Notes: generated by a model not told the origin, from the sequence alone. A stretch of DNA of 64,000 nucleotides from Candidatus Methanomethylophilaceae archaeon (GCA_944322255.1 CALUOK010000011.1:1-64000); one strand, 5' to 3'; positions 17,129 to 25,342 are shown, numbered from the stretch's first letter. Translations and numbers: made by a program.

Positions 17129-17133
17129 TTACC

Positions 17134-17301
17134 ATGACCGGAGATTTCATCAAGATCAAATGCCCCGACTGCGCCAACGAGCAGATCGCTTTCAGGAAGG
17201 CCGCCACCAAGGTCACCTGCCACGTCTGCGGAGCCACTCTTATCGTCCCCAAGGGCGGTGTCGGAGAGGTCAAGGGCGAGATCCTCGAGGTCGTCGGCTG
17301 A
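17134..17301 (+). CDS. rps27e: 30S ribosomal protein S27e
   Basis: A 55-residue zinc-ribbon protein with CPDC (10-13) and CHVCGATL (29 onward), the S27e signature. It is a small-subunit protein shared by archaea and eukaryotes. The last base of its stop codon is the first base of the eIF2-alpha start (TGATG), which couples their translation. Confidence 0.95.
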   Translation: MTGDFIKIKCPDCANEQIAFRKAATKVTCHVCGATLIVPKGGVGEVKGEILEVVG

Positions 17302-18083
17302 TGTCCAGAGTCAGGGGCTTCCCCGAGCACGGCGAGCTCGTCGTCTGCACCGTGAAGAACGTCAAGAACTTCGGTGCGTTCGTCACACTCGACGAGTACG
17401 ACGACAAGGAAGGGTTCGTCCACGTCAGGGATGTTGCCACTGGCTGGGTAAAGTACATCAGAGACTACATCAGGGAAGGGCAGAAGATCGTCTGCAAGGT
17501 CCTGGGCGTAGACTCTTCAAAAGGTCACATCGACCTTTCCCTGAAATCAGTAAACGAGCACCAGAAGAGAGAGAAGATCCAGCAGTGGAAGAACGAGAAG
17601 AAGGCCGAGAAGCTCGTGGAGATCATCGCCGAGAGGATGGAGATCTCCGTCGACGACGCCTACGACCTCTTCGGCAACGACCTGCTGGAAACCTACGAGA
17701 CGCTCTACGGTGCCTTCGAAGCCGTCGTCGCCGACCCCGAGGACTTCCTCGAGGACTTCTCCGGCGACTGGACGGACACATTCATCGAGGTGGCGAAGGA
17801 GAACGTCGTCCCGCCCTCCGTCCAGATCGACGGAATCCTGGAGATGACATCCTCCGCGCCCAACGGCATGGAGCTCGTCAAGCACGCCCTCATGGCCGGC
17901 ATCGATGCCGCCGACGGGGCCGATGTCGAGATAACCTGCGTCGGATGCCCCAAGTACAGGGTCGTCGTCAACGCCGCCGAGTACAAGGAGGCCGAGGAGA
18001 TCATGAGGAACGTCTCCTCCGCCGCCGTCAACGACCTCGTCTCCAACGGCGGGTCCGCTGTGCTCAAGCGCGAGAGCAAGTGA
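17301..18083 (+). CDS. eif2a: Translation initiation factor 2 subunit alpha
   Basis: A 260-residue protein with an N-terminal S1/OB domain (about 10-85: GELVVCTVKNVKNFGAFVTL, GFVHVRDVA), a helical middle domain and a C-terminal alpha-beta domain. That is the three-domain layout of archaeal aIF2-alpha. It joins the beta and gamma subunits to carry initiator Met-tRNA to the ribosome. Unlike in eukaryotes, phosphorylation control is uncertain. Confidence 0.95.
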   Translation: MSRVRGFPEHGELVVCTVKNVKNFGAFVTLDEYDDKEGFVHVRDVATGWVKYIRDYIREGQKIVCKVLGVDSSKGHIDLSLKSVNEHQKREKIQQWKNEKKAEKLVEIIAERMEISVDDAYDLFGNDLLETYETLYGAFEAVVADPEDFLEDFSGDWTDTFIEVAKENVVPPSVQIDGILEMTSSAPNGMELVKHALMAGIDAADGADVEITCVGCPKYRVVVNAAEYKEAEEIMRNVSSAAVNDLVSNGGSAVLKRESK

Positions 18084-18084
18084 C

Positions 18085-18273
18085 ATGAGGTCACTGCTTA
18101 GGAGATGCCCCGACTGCGGGAGATACACCCTTCTGGACCAGTGCAGGTCATGCGGCAGGCCCACGGTCTGCCCCGTCCCTCCGAGGTACTCCCCGGAGGA
18201 CCGCATGGGCGAGTACCGCAGAAGGACGATCATCGAGAGGTATGGTGAGAATGGCAAGCTCGGTAAGCTATGA
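18085..18273 (+). CDS. nop10: H/ACA ribonucleoprotein subunit Nop10
   Basis: A 62-residue protein with the Nop10 zinc ribbon (CPDCGRYTLLDQCRSCG) followed by a Pro-rich linker and a C-terminal helix (YSPEDRMGEYRRRTI). Nop10 is part of the H/ACA complex that guides pseudouridylation of rRNA. It starts one base after the eIF2-alpha stop, and its 3' end overlaps the PAC2 gene by 23 bases. Confidence 0.93.
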   Translation: MRSLLRRCPDCGRYTLLDQCRSCGRPTVCPVPPRYSPEDRMGEYRRRTIIERYGENGKLGKL

Positions 18274-18997
18274 CCGCAGGCCCGCCCTCAGGCGCCCCGT
18301 GTTCATCGAGGGGCTCCCCGGAGTGGGGAACATAGGCAAGCTGGCGGCCGACCTCATCTGCGAACAGCTCGGCGCAGTCCGCTTCGCCCGCATCTACTCC
18401 GACGACCTGCCCCCGCAGGTTGTCCTGGACGACGAGTGCATAGCCGAGGCCGCCTGCAACGAGCTCTGGTACGCCGACATCGGGGACAGAGACGTCGTGT
18501 TCCTCCTGGGCGAGTTCCAGGGAACCACCCCCGCCGGCCAGTACAACCTCTCGGAGACGGCGTTCAGGATCGTCCTCCCCCACGACCCGTCTCTGGTGCT
18601 CACCCTCGGCGGATACGGGACCGGACAGCTCACACCCGCACCCCGCGTGCTCGGAGCGGTGTCCCGTCCGGAGATGAAGCCTGACCTGGAGGCCGCAGGC
18701 GTTGGGTTCTACCCCGGCGAGCCGCAGGGCGGGATCGTCGGCGCCGCCGCCATGGTCCTGGCCTTCGGGAAGATGTACGGCATCGACTCCGCATGCATAA
18801 TGGGGGAAACGTCCGGTTACATCGTAGACTACAGGAGCGCCAGGAACGTCGTGAACTCCGTGTGCGCCCTGCTTGGGATAGACGTCGACACATCCTCGTT
18901 CCAGGAGCAGATCGACGGCATCGAGGCGGCCAGCGAGGCCATCGCCGAGAAGTCCCAGGCGGAGGAGTCCCCCGAGGACCTCGTCTACATCCGCTGA
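18251..18997 (+). CDS. PAC2-family protein (proteasome assembly chaperone fold)
   Basis: A 248-residue protein of the PAC2/COG2047 family. The opening PVFIEGLPGVGNIGKLAADLI and the later GGYGTGQL and GIVGAAAMVLAFGK segments are typical. It is always near Nop10 in archaea. Eukaryotic relatives chaperone proteasome assembly, but the archaeal role is unproven. The ATG at 18251, preceded by GGTGAGA, is preferred to one nine bases upstream. The C-terminal 30 residues are acidic. Confidence 0.85.
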   Translation: MASSVSYDRRPALRRPVFIEGLPGVGNIGKLAADLICEQLGAVRFARIYSDDLPPQVVLDDECIAEAACNELWYADIGDRDVVFLLGEFQGTTPAGQYNLSETAFRIVLPHDPSLVLTLGGYGTGQLTPAPRVLGAVSRPEMKPDLEAAGVGFYPGEPQGGIVGAAAMVLAFGKMYGIDSACIMGETSGYIVDYRSARNVVNSVCALLGIDVDTSSFQEQIDGIEAASEAIAEKSQAEESPEDLVYIR

Positions 18998-19059
18998 ACC
19001 CCGGAATCCCGACCGGACAGCACATTTTAAGATTCGACAGCCGATTTGGAATCCGTTTC

Positions 19060-21018
19060 ATGACCGGCCGCATCGGATTCAGGGAGTACCTCGGAAAGCG
19101 CGAGCTGACCATACTCGTGCTGGCGTTCGTCATCACGGGGGTGACGAACTACATCAGCATCCACCTCCCCATCGAGCTGGAGCCCTATCTGGCACTGTGC
19201 CCGGTCATCGGTCTTCTGTTCGGTCCCATGGGCATAATCGGGGTCAACCTGGTCAGCTTCATCTACAACACCTGGATGGGCTACCCGTTCGACCTGGTCA
19301 TCCTGGACCTGCTGAACGTCTTCATGGTCTCGTACATCCCGTACAGGCTGTGGTACAGCATCGGCATGGGCAGGGACGACCGTCCCCCTGTGCTCGACTC
19401 CGTGTTCAACGTGTCCAAGTTCATGGTCATCATGACCGTGACCAGCCTGGTGTACACCCTCCTCTACAACATCCTCTACACGTACCTGGAGGGCAGCATG
19501 GTCCTGGACGTGACGGACCTGGTCAGGTTCCTGAAGGTGGTCTCGTTCTCGTTCCTGTTCGGCATGTCCGCCATCCTGGTGCTTAGGTATCTCGGCGTGA
19601 GGTTCGAGACCCCCCGGTTCGGTGGCACCCCCGACGGATGGAGGCGCAGGGTCGACCCCCGCTGGTTCGACGTCGTCCTGATGGTCGGGGCCGTGGTCCC
19701 GGCGGCGCTGATGTGCACGAACCCGGACCAGGGCGTGTTCACCGTGCTGGCCGTGATCGAGTACGGCATGCTTCTGGCGTTCCTGCTGAAGCCGGTCGAC
19801 CCCGCCCACACCGAGGAGAAGACCGTCAACGTCGGCGGCCTCAGGATCAACAAGTTCGACCGCACCCTCATCGAGCGCTTCATAGCCATGTTCGTTGTCA
19901 TCGGCCTGGCGATATGCGTCGGCGTGGGACTGTCCAGTTACTTCATCTTCAGCGGGATCAGGACGCCCGAGGAGCTCAGCGGCGACGTCGTCATGTACAT
20001 GAGCGTCGCCCTCCTGGCGTTCTTCATCCCCTCCGTCATCATACTGTGGTACATCGAGAACAGGGTCACCGTCCCGGTCGGCGCCATATCCGCCGCGTCC
20101 AGGAACTTCGTCAGCCACGACTACGACGAGTTCTCGGCCGAGTTCGCGGACACCTGCGCCAGGTTCACCGGCGCCGACAACGAGATCGGCGAGCTGGCCA
20201 GGTCCCTGTCCAAGATGAACGTGGACATGGGGACCTACATCGAGGACATAAGGAACCTTAACAGCCAGCAGGAGATGTACCGCGCGGAGCTGAATGTCGC
20301 CAAGAACATCCAGGAGTCCTTCGTACCCAGGGACTTCTCCATCGTGGACGGTACCGGCGCATCCATAGCCGGGTCCATGGAGGCCGCCAAGTACGTCGGC
20401 GGGGACTTCTACGACTTCTACATGGTGGACGAGGACCACCTGGCCGTCGTCATCGGCGACGTCTCGGGGAAGGGGGTGCCGGCGGCGCTGTTCATGGCCG
20501 TCACCAAGAACCTCATCGAGAGCCAGTCCCATCCCGGGAAGGACCCCGCGGAGATCATATCCCTAGTGAACGCCAGTCTGAGCAGGAACAACGACGAGAA
20601 CATGTTTGTCACCGTCTGGCTGGGGATACTGGACCTGGTCACGGGCAGGATGACCTACTGCAGCGCCGGACACAACCCGCCGGTCATCGTCCGCCGCGGA
20701 TCCCGGCCGGAGCTCCTGAAGTCCAAGGCGTTCCTGGTCATGGGGGCCAAGGAGACGGCGAAGTACGGTTCCTTCGAGGTGGACCTGGAGCCGGGCGACA
20801 GGATCCTCCTGTACACGGACGGCATCACCGAGGCCAACGACGACTACAACGGGTTCTACGGCACGGACAGGCTCATGGACGTCATGGCCGGGAACGGGGA
20901 CATGACCCCCGAGAGGCAGATAGAATCGGTGTCGGAGGACGTGGCGGAGTTCACCAACGGCGCGGAGCAGTTCGATGACATGACGATGCTGCTGCTCAGA
21001 TACGACGGAAGGGCCTGA
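19060..21018 (+). CDS. Membrane SpoIIE/RsbU-type PP2C protein phosphatase with HAMP linker
   Basis: A 652-residue receptor-phosphatase. Residues 15-245 form seven or so membrane helices resembling the sensor domains of bacterial SpoIIE proteins, two more helices follow (270-295 and 308-332), then a HAMP-like linker (about 333-395) and a coiled coil. The PP2C domain starts near 410: GGDFYDF (447-453), GDVSGKG (466-472), AGHNPP (536-541), LYTDGITEA (584-592) and DDMTML (639-644), so all metal-binding acids are present. Such phosphatases dephosphorylate STAS antagonists in bacterial partner switching. It converges, three bases apart, on an RsbW-like kinase gene, with a STAS gene 2 kb downstream. 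Confidence 0.88.
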   Translation: MTGRIGFREYLGKRELTILVLAFVITGVTNYISIHLPIELEPYLALCPVIGLLFGPMGIIGVNLVSFIYNTWMGYPFDLVILDLLNVFMVSYIPYRLWYSIGMGRDDRPPVLDSVFNVSKFMVIMTVTSLVYTLLYNILYTYLEGSMVLDVTDLVRFLKVVSFSFLFGMSAILVLRYLGVRFETPRFGGTPDGWRRRVDPRWFDVVLMVGAVVPAALMCTNPDQGVFTVLAVIEYGMLLAFLLKPVDPAHTEEKTVNVGGLRINKFDRTLIERFIAMFVVIGLAICVGVGLSSYFIFSGIRTPEELSGDVVMYMSVALLAFFIPSVIILWYIENRVTVPVGAISAASRNFVSHDYDEFSAEFADTCARFTGADNEIGELARSLSKMNVDMGTYIEDIRNLNSQQEMYRAELNVAKNIQESFVPRDFSIVDGTGASIAGSMEAAKYVGGDFYDFYMVDEDHLAVVIGDVSGKGVPAALFMAVTKNLIESQSHPGKDPAEIISLVNASLSRNNDENMFVTVWLGILDLVTGRMTYCSAGHNPPVIVRRGSRPELLKSKAFLVMGAKETAKYGSFEVDLEPGDRILLYTDGITEANDDYNGFYGTDRLMDVMAGNGDMTPERQIESVSEDVAEFTNGAEQFDDMTMLLLRYDGRA

Positions 21019-21021
21019 GGA

Positions 21022-21435
21022 TCAGGACAGCTCCTTCTCCACCGTCAGTATGTTGCGACCGTTCTCGCGGCGGTAGCTGATACCATCCACGGTGTTCTTC
21101 ACCAGGTATATCCCCAGACCGCCGATCGGACGCTCGTCCGCACCCAGCGTGGTGTCCGGATCCTCCCTCTCCAGGGGGTCGAACTCGGGACCCTCGTCGG
21201 TGAAGGTGATCACGACCTTCATCCTGTCCCCCACCACGTCACAGGAGATGTCCACATCACCCGAGCCGTGGGGATGGTAGGCATAGTTGGCTATGTTGAC
21301 GAAGATCTCCTCGACCACCAGCTGCAGCTGAAGGAGCGTCTTGCTGGAGGCCCCGCAACCCGAGAGGCACTCCTCCACGAACTCCTGGACCTGGTAGAGC
21401 CTCTCCTTGTCCGACGGCACTGTGATCGTCTTCAT
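21022..21435 (-). CDS. RsbW-like serine kinase (anti-sigma-type HATPase)
   Basis: A 137-residue single-domain GHKL ATPase. The N box (VVEEIFVNIANYAY, near 42-55), G1 box (DEGPEFDP) and G2 box (GGLGIYLVKNTVD) follow the RsbW/SpoIIAB pattern. In bacteria these kinases phosphorylate a STAS protein and sequester a sigma factor. Archaea have no sigma factors, so the bound partner here must be something else. It sits opposite the SpoIIE-type phosphatase and near a STAS gene, together completing a partner-switching set. Confidence 0.85.
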   Translation of the reverse strand: MKTITVPSDKERLYQVQEFVEECLSGCGASSKTLLQLQLVVEEIFVNIANYAYHPHGSGDVDISCDVVGDRMKVVITFTDEGPEFDPLEREDPDTTLGADERPIGGLGIYLVKNTVDGISYRRENGRNILTVEKELS

Positions 21436-21490
21436 CCGTCATCTCCCGGCGCCGAACGCCGGACCTCCATCATCCCACCGATTAAAAGGG

Positions 21491-22051
21491 TTAGCGGGAG
21501 TCGTCGTACATTATCCTGTAGCCCTCGGCGGTGTACAGCGGGGTCAGGAACGCGTACTTGACCCAGTTGACGAGGGGCCTGTCCTCCTCCATGAGGGGGA
21601 CGTAGTACGACCTGATCGGCCTCGTGAACATCATGACCAGGATGGTCAGGGACAGCGGCGTCACGATCGCCGGATTGAATGCCACGAACCCGACGGCGGT
21701 GCTCTGGCTCAGACCCAGCCACGCGACTATGTTGAAGATCGCCAGCAGGAACGATGCCCTGACCACCTTCTTCCACGCCTTCGGGCGCTTCGACATGATG
21801 GCGAGGGCCGAATCCGTGGTGACGACCATCATGATGATCTCCACGATGAACATGAACAGCGACACGTAGGGGCGCCCGTAGTCCTCGTACATCCCCGTGA
21901 CCAGTATGCAGACCTTGACGATGTACAGCCCCAGGATGACAAGCAGGAACGCCTCCCCGAACTTCAACGCCACAGGGATGCTGCCCTTGCGCAGCCCTCT
22001 GGCCAGCCTGACGATGACCGTGCACTCGTCGCCAGATCCGCTCATGGGCAT
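21491..22051 (-). CDS. Unknown four-helix membrane protein
   Basis: A 186-residue protein I do not recognise. It shows about four hydrophobic segments (near 30-52, 62-82, 97-117 and 128-150) separated by basic loops such as MSKRPKAWKK. The C-terminus ends YRIMYDDSR. An ATG two codons in (22045) is an alternative start. The stop is TAA. Its position between the RsbW-like kinase and another unknown membrane gene, with which it shares a 38-base divergent promoter region, suggests a role in the same signalling module. Confidence 0.7.
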   Translation of the reverse strand: MPMSGSGDECTVIVRLARGLRKGSIPVALKFGEAFLLVILGLYIVKVCILVTGMYEDYGRPYVSLFMFIVEIIMMVVTTDSALAIMSKRPKAWKKVVRASFLLAIFNIVAWLGLSQSTAVGFVAFNPAIVTPLSLTILVMMFTRPIRSYYVPLMEEDRPLVNWVKYAFLTPLYTAEGYRIMYDDSR

Positions 22052-22089
22052 CAGATAGCGTTTTCAACGGAATAAACCATTCGCCCCCC

Positions 22090-22980
22090 ATGGAGAGGAA
22101 CCAGTGGGCTGACAGGTTCACGGACACCGTCGTGCGCCGCACGGACTACGACTCGGTGCCGGGGACGGACACGGTGGTCCTCATCCTCCTCATACCGGCG
22201 ATCTTCGGCCTGCTGGTGACCGCGGTCATCCTGATCTACCATACGGAGGTCTTCGACGACCCCGACACCACGTACATCGCCACAGCCATGGGCCTTCTCG
22301 CCCAGTGCGGCCTGGCGGCCTTCGTGCTGTTCTCGCTGGCCAACAGGACCCGCCGCCACGTCCTGCGCGACACCATATGGATGGACAGCCTCATCGGCTA
22401 CGTGGAGTCCCACGACGCCGACGCCTCCGGCATGAGGCGCGTCCGCGACGAGATCCCCCACTACTACAACCTCTCGGCCTTCGTCTCCGCCGGGCTGTGG
22501 ATCGTGACCACGGTCATCGTCGTCGCCGGCGGCATAGCCATGTCCAGAGCGGGCCTGTCCGACTTCGCCTACGACACCCTGGTCTACGCCTACCTACTGT
22601 TGATGGTCCAGTTCGCGGTCACGCTGGGATCCACAATCAGGTTCCCTTACAGGCACGACGACATGCAGTGCAGGTTCACCGAGGAGCTGTCCGACGCCTG
22701 CTCGGGCTTCGGACTGTCCGTGAAGCCGATGGAGCCCTCGGTGAGGAAGCCCCACTCGGTCGTCAACGCCATCCTCTTCGTCATCACCCTCGGACTGTAC
22801 GCGTTCATCCTGCTCCTCCTGGCCAACCACCGCACCAACAGGCACATCACGTCGCAGTGGAGGTACGAGTCGCACCTGATGGTCTCCATCATAAGGTTCG
22901 AGGGCGGCATCGGCGTGGAGGGCTACGGGGACAACCAGCCGAAGAACTGGCTGGTCAGGCTGATATTCAACGTCCTCTGA
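22090..22980 (+). CDS. Unknown membrane protein with DUF4234-like C-terminal segment
   Basis: A 296-residue protein with helices near 28-50, 62-82, 135-160 and 168-188 and two more around 222-245. The segment VNAILFVITLGLYAFILLLLAN, followed by a short basic linker, is reminiscent of DUF4234-type membrane proteins but the match is loose. No catalytic motif is visible. It lies immediately upstream of the STAS gene (62 bases, with its own TATA box) and is divergent from the other unknown membrane gene, so membrane output or input of the partner-switching module is a reasonable guess. Confidence 0.7.
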   Translation: MERNQWADRFTDTVVRRTDYDSVPGTDTVVLILLIPAIFGLLVTAVILIYHTEVFDDPDTTYIATAMGLLAQCGLAAFVLFSLANRTRRHVLRDTIWMDSLIGYVESHDADASGMRRVRDEIPHYYNLSAFVSAGLWIVTTVIVVAGGIAMSRAGLSDFAYDTLVYAYLLLMVQFAVTLGSTIRFPYRHDDMQCRFTEELSDACSGFGLSVKPMEPSVRKPHSVVNAILFVITLGLYAFILLLLANHRTNRHITSQWRYESHLMVSIIRFEGGIGVEGYGDNQPKNWLVRLIFNVL

Positions 22981-22995
22981 CGTTCTCAGACGACA

Positions 22996-23005
22996 GTATA
23001 AATAG
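22996..23005 (+). promoter_or_regulatory. TATA box of the STAS gene
   Basis: GTATAAATAG about 40 bases before the STAS ATG. It gives the antagonist gene its own promoter separate from the upstream membrane gene. An AGGAT ribosome-binding site follows at 23035-23039. Confidence 0.55.
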
Positions 23006-23042
23006 AGAAGACGCACGTCCGCCCCACGGAGCTCAGGATATC

Positions 23043-23354
23043 ATGTTCGGGAAGAAGAGCAAGGGAGACGCGCTGACCGCCAGCTACACCGAGGAGAACG
23101 ACACCGTCCTCATCAGACTGGACGGCAGGCTCGACTCCGTGACATCCAGGGAGTTCCAGACGGAGGCCGTCGACAGGTGCAGGAACAGGCCCACCACCCT
23201 CGACATGGGACTGGTCACGTACATCTCCAGCGCCGGCCTCAGGGCGATCCTCGCTCTGGACAAGGCGGTCGGATCCAACAAACTGTCCATAATCAACGCC
23301 AAGGACTCCGTGAAGGACGTGCTCGACATGTCCGGGTTCAGCGACTTCATCTGA
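23043..23354 (+). CDS. STAS-domain anti-sigma-factor-antagonist-like protein
   Basis: A 103-residue STAS domain (RsbV/SpoIIAA type). The core VLIRLDGRLDSVTSREFQ is followed by VTYISSAGLRAIL, in which the first Ser of the SSAG loop is the usual phosphorylation site, and the protein ends DMSGFSDFI, also typical. In bacteria the unphosphorylated STAS protein frees the target of an RsbW kinase. With the kinase at 21022 and phosphatase at 19060 it makes a complete switch. The N-terminal basic stretch (GKKSKGDA) is an extension. Confidence 0.88.
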   Translation: MFGKKSKGDALTASYTEENDTVLIRLDGRLDSVTSREFQTEAVDRCRNRPTTLDMGLVTYISSAGLRAILALDKAVGSNKLSIINAKDSVKDVLDMSGFSDFI

Positions 23355-23400
23355 GACCGCGCTTAAATTTAAATATAAGAGCGCCATCCCAGATTCCAAT

Positions 23401-23514
23401 CCCCACTTAGCTCAGACTGGCCAGAGCGGCTGACTGTAGAGTGTTTTCGGAAGAAAATCCGATACAGCCGCTGAAATCAGCAGGTCCCCTGTTCAAATCA
23501 GGGAGTGGGGACCA
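23401..23514 (+). tRNA. tRNA-Tyr: tRNA-Tyr (GUA) with intron
   Basis: A full cloverleaf with a 7-bp acceptor stem CCCCACT/AGTGGGG, D-arm GCTC/GAGC, anticodon GTA at 23436-23438, T-arm CCCTG/CAGGG and an encoded CCA end. A 36-base intron (about 23440-23475) interrupts it after position 37. The intron holds TACAG (23463-23467), which pairs with CTGTA spanning the anticodon, the central helix of a bulge-helix-bulge splice structure, plus a TTTTC-GGAA-GAAAA hairpin. An AT-rich TATA region (TTAAATTTAAATATAA) lies about 30 bases upstream. Confidence 0.93.
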
Positions 23515-23615
23515 TCCTTTCCCACACTCCGAATTTTTTAATCGGGCGGATTTTGGTGATTTCCAAGGTCTCGTCACCTTCTTCTACATTGACCCTGACA
23601 ACATCCACAACATAG

Positions 23616-23913
23616 TTGACTATCTGGACACATCTGTTCTCCCAGTTCTACAGGATGTTCCCAGAGATGTTCCAGACACCGTCTGGAACATATCCTCGTC
23701 TGTCATGGTCCCACTATATCGAGCTCATGCGCGTCCCGATCGACAGCGCCAGAGCATGGTACCATGAGCATGCGGTATCCGAGGGGTGGAGCGTCAGGAT
23801 CCTCAGCCGGAACATCTCCACCCAGTACTACTCAGGATCGCAGGGAGATCGAGACCCAGAAGGAGATCCACCACCAGATGGAATCGCATGACCGGCTATC
23901 TCAACAGGGATGA
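23616..23913 (+). pseudogene. Remnant of a DUF1016 (YhcG-type) nuclease-family gene, frameshifted
   Basis: Two frames together read as the middle of a DUF1016 N-terminal domain. From about 23637 the frame gives FSQFYRMFPEMFQTPSG, LSWSHYIELMRV, ARAWYHEHAVSEGWSVR and NISTQYY. At about 23840 the match moves one base to a frame reading QDRREIETQKEIHHQM, which stops at 23911. The start, the C-terminal PD-(D/E)XK nuclease and an intact frame are missing, so it is dead. It lies 100 bases after tRNA-Tyr, a common integration site. The rest of 23515-24136 holds no gene I can support. Confidence 0.7.
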
Positions 23914-24029
23914 GCGGTCGGATCAGAAACGCCCATCGAGTGTGCGAGACAATCAAAAACCCTTTCCGACCCCTTTCGAATCGGCCTGTCCTGCGTGTTA
24001 TCTCAGATGTCGCATCGTTCTACCTTGTG

Positions 24030-24056
24030 TTGGAGTCAACTCCAATAATTTAAATT
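24030..24056 (+). promoter_or_regulatory. Palindrome and TATA box before flavodoxin
   Basis: TTGGAGT-CA-ACTCCAA (24030-24045) is a perfect 7-bp inverted repeat with a 2-base centre, abutting the AT-rich TATA-like AATAATTTAAATTAA. The palindrome resembles MerR-family operators in bacteria. In an archaeon it would block or recruit TBP/TFB at this promoter. No MerR-type gene is in the window. Confidence 0.45.
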
Positions 24057-24136
24057 AACCATGTCCGATGCACCGATCGACCACCGAAGTCCCGACATCG
24101 GACCCCGATGGCCCATCGTAATCAGGAGAGACGGAA

Positions 24137-24610
24137 ATGAGCGGAAGAGCACTGATAGCGTACTTCTCAGCCAGCGGAACGACGGCCAGGGTGGCCAGGG
24201 GGATGGCCGACGCCACCGGGGCGGACCTCTACGAGATCCGTCCGGCACAGCCGTACACCGAGGCCGACCTGGACTGGACCGACAAGAAAAGCCGCAGCAC
24301 CGTCGAGATGAACGACAGGTCCTGCCGCCCCGCCATGGCGGAACCCGTCCCGGACATGTCCCAGTACGACACCATCCTCGTCGGCTTCCCGATTTGGTGG
24401 TATGTGGAGCCCCGCATCGTGGACACGTTCCTGGACTCCTGCGACCTCTCCGGCAAGACCGTGATCCCCTTCGCCACGTCCGGCGGAAGCGGCATAGACA
24501 GGGCAGAGAGCAACCTTAGATCCAACTACCCTCGGGCCAACTGGGGGAGGGGCAGGCTCCTCAACGGCGGAGACGCGGCGGAGTGGGCCAGGGGCGTCCT
24601 CGGGGAGTGA
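24137..24610 (+). CDS. Flavodoxin
   Basis: A 157-residue flavodoxin-fold protein. The FMN phosphate loop FSASGTTARVA sits near 10-20 and later segments (ILVGFPIWWYVEP, and PFATSGGSG near 115-123) match the long flavodoxin_4 group often annotated as NAD(P)H-dependent reductases or menaquinone-independent flavodoxins. It likely carries electrons under iron limitation or oxidative stress, but partners are unknown. Its promoter carries a perfect palindrome (24030-24045), so it is probably regulated. Confidence 0.88.
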   Translation: MSGRALIAYFSASGTTARVARGMADATGADLYEIRPAQPYTEADLDWTDKKSRSTVEMNDRSCRPAMAEPVPDMSQYDTILVGFPIWWYVEPRIVDTFLDSCDLSGKTVIPFATSGGSGIDRAESNLRSNYPRANWGRGRLLNGGDAAEWARGVLGE

Positions 24611-24679
24611 TCCCCATCATGGCCCTGGCACTGTGCCAGACTTTATGAACGGACACCTGGATTCCTTCCCAGTGATCCT

Positions 24680-25312
24680 ATGAGGCTTGGCATCGTAGCG
24701 TGCGACATCCTGAAGAAAGAGATAGAGTTCCTGACCAAGGACGACCCGGACTTCACCTACCGTGAGTACATCGAGTTCGCCCTCCACGAGAACCCTCCGG
24801 AGATGAAGCGCGTCATCATAGAGAAGGTCAACTCGCTCAAGGGACAGGTCGACGCCATCTTCCTCGGATACGCCATCTGCAACTCCCTCGAGAACGTCAC
24901 CAGCGAGTTCGAGGTGCCGGCGGTCATGCTGCCCGGAGCTGACTGCATCGACGCCCTCCTCGGCCCGGAGGAGTACAAGAAGGAGAAGAAGATCTGCCCC
25001 GGGACCTGGTTCTGCTCCCCGGGATGGGCCCTGGAGGGGACCAACGGCCTGATCAAGGAGTTGCACCTCGACTCCATGGTCGACGAGGGGTACGACCCCT
25101 CGTTCTTCCTCGACATCATATTCGACTCCTACGAGCGCACCCTGTTCATCGACGACGGCATCGGGGACGCGGACAAGTACGAGGCCGAGGCCAGGAAGTT
25201 CTCGGACGAGATCGGCCTGAGGACCGACTGCCGCACCTGCAACCTCGACCGCATCAAGGAGACCATCGAGAAGACCAGGGAGCTTGGGAGACAGGTCACG
25301 GGCGAGGCCTGA
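24680..25312 (+). CDS. DUF1638 protein
   Basis: A 210-residue cytoplasmic protein of the DUF1638 family (opening MRLGIVACDILKKE, later FLGYAICNS, AVMLPGADCIDALLG, GTWFCSPGW). This family is frequent in methanogens and acetogens that use corrinoid methyltransferases and often lies beside methylamine or methoxyl methyltransferase genes, but its biochemical role is not established. Here no such gene is adjacent. Conserved Cys residues (CD, CN, DC, FC, DCRTC) suggest metal or cofactor binding. It is followed 30 bases later by a dihydrouridine synthase. Confidence 0.8.
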   Translation: MRLGIVACDILKKEIEFLTKDDPDFTYREYIEFALHENPPEMKRVIIEKVNSLKGQVDAIFLGYAICNSLENVTSEFEVPAVMLPGADCIDALLGPEEYKKEKKICPGTWFCSPGWALEGTNGLIKELHLDSMVDEGYDPSFFLDIIFDSYERTLFIDDGIGDADKYEAEARKFSDEIGLRTDCRTCNLDRIKETIEKTRELGRQVTGEA

Positions 25313-25342
25313 ACCCGATCAGGACGGAAAATCGGATATCCG

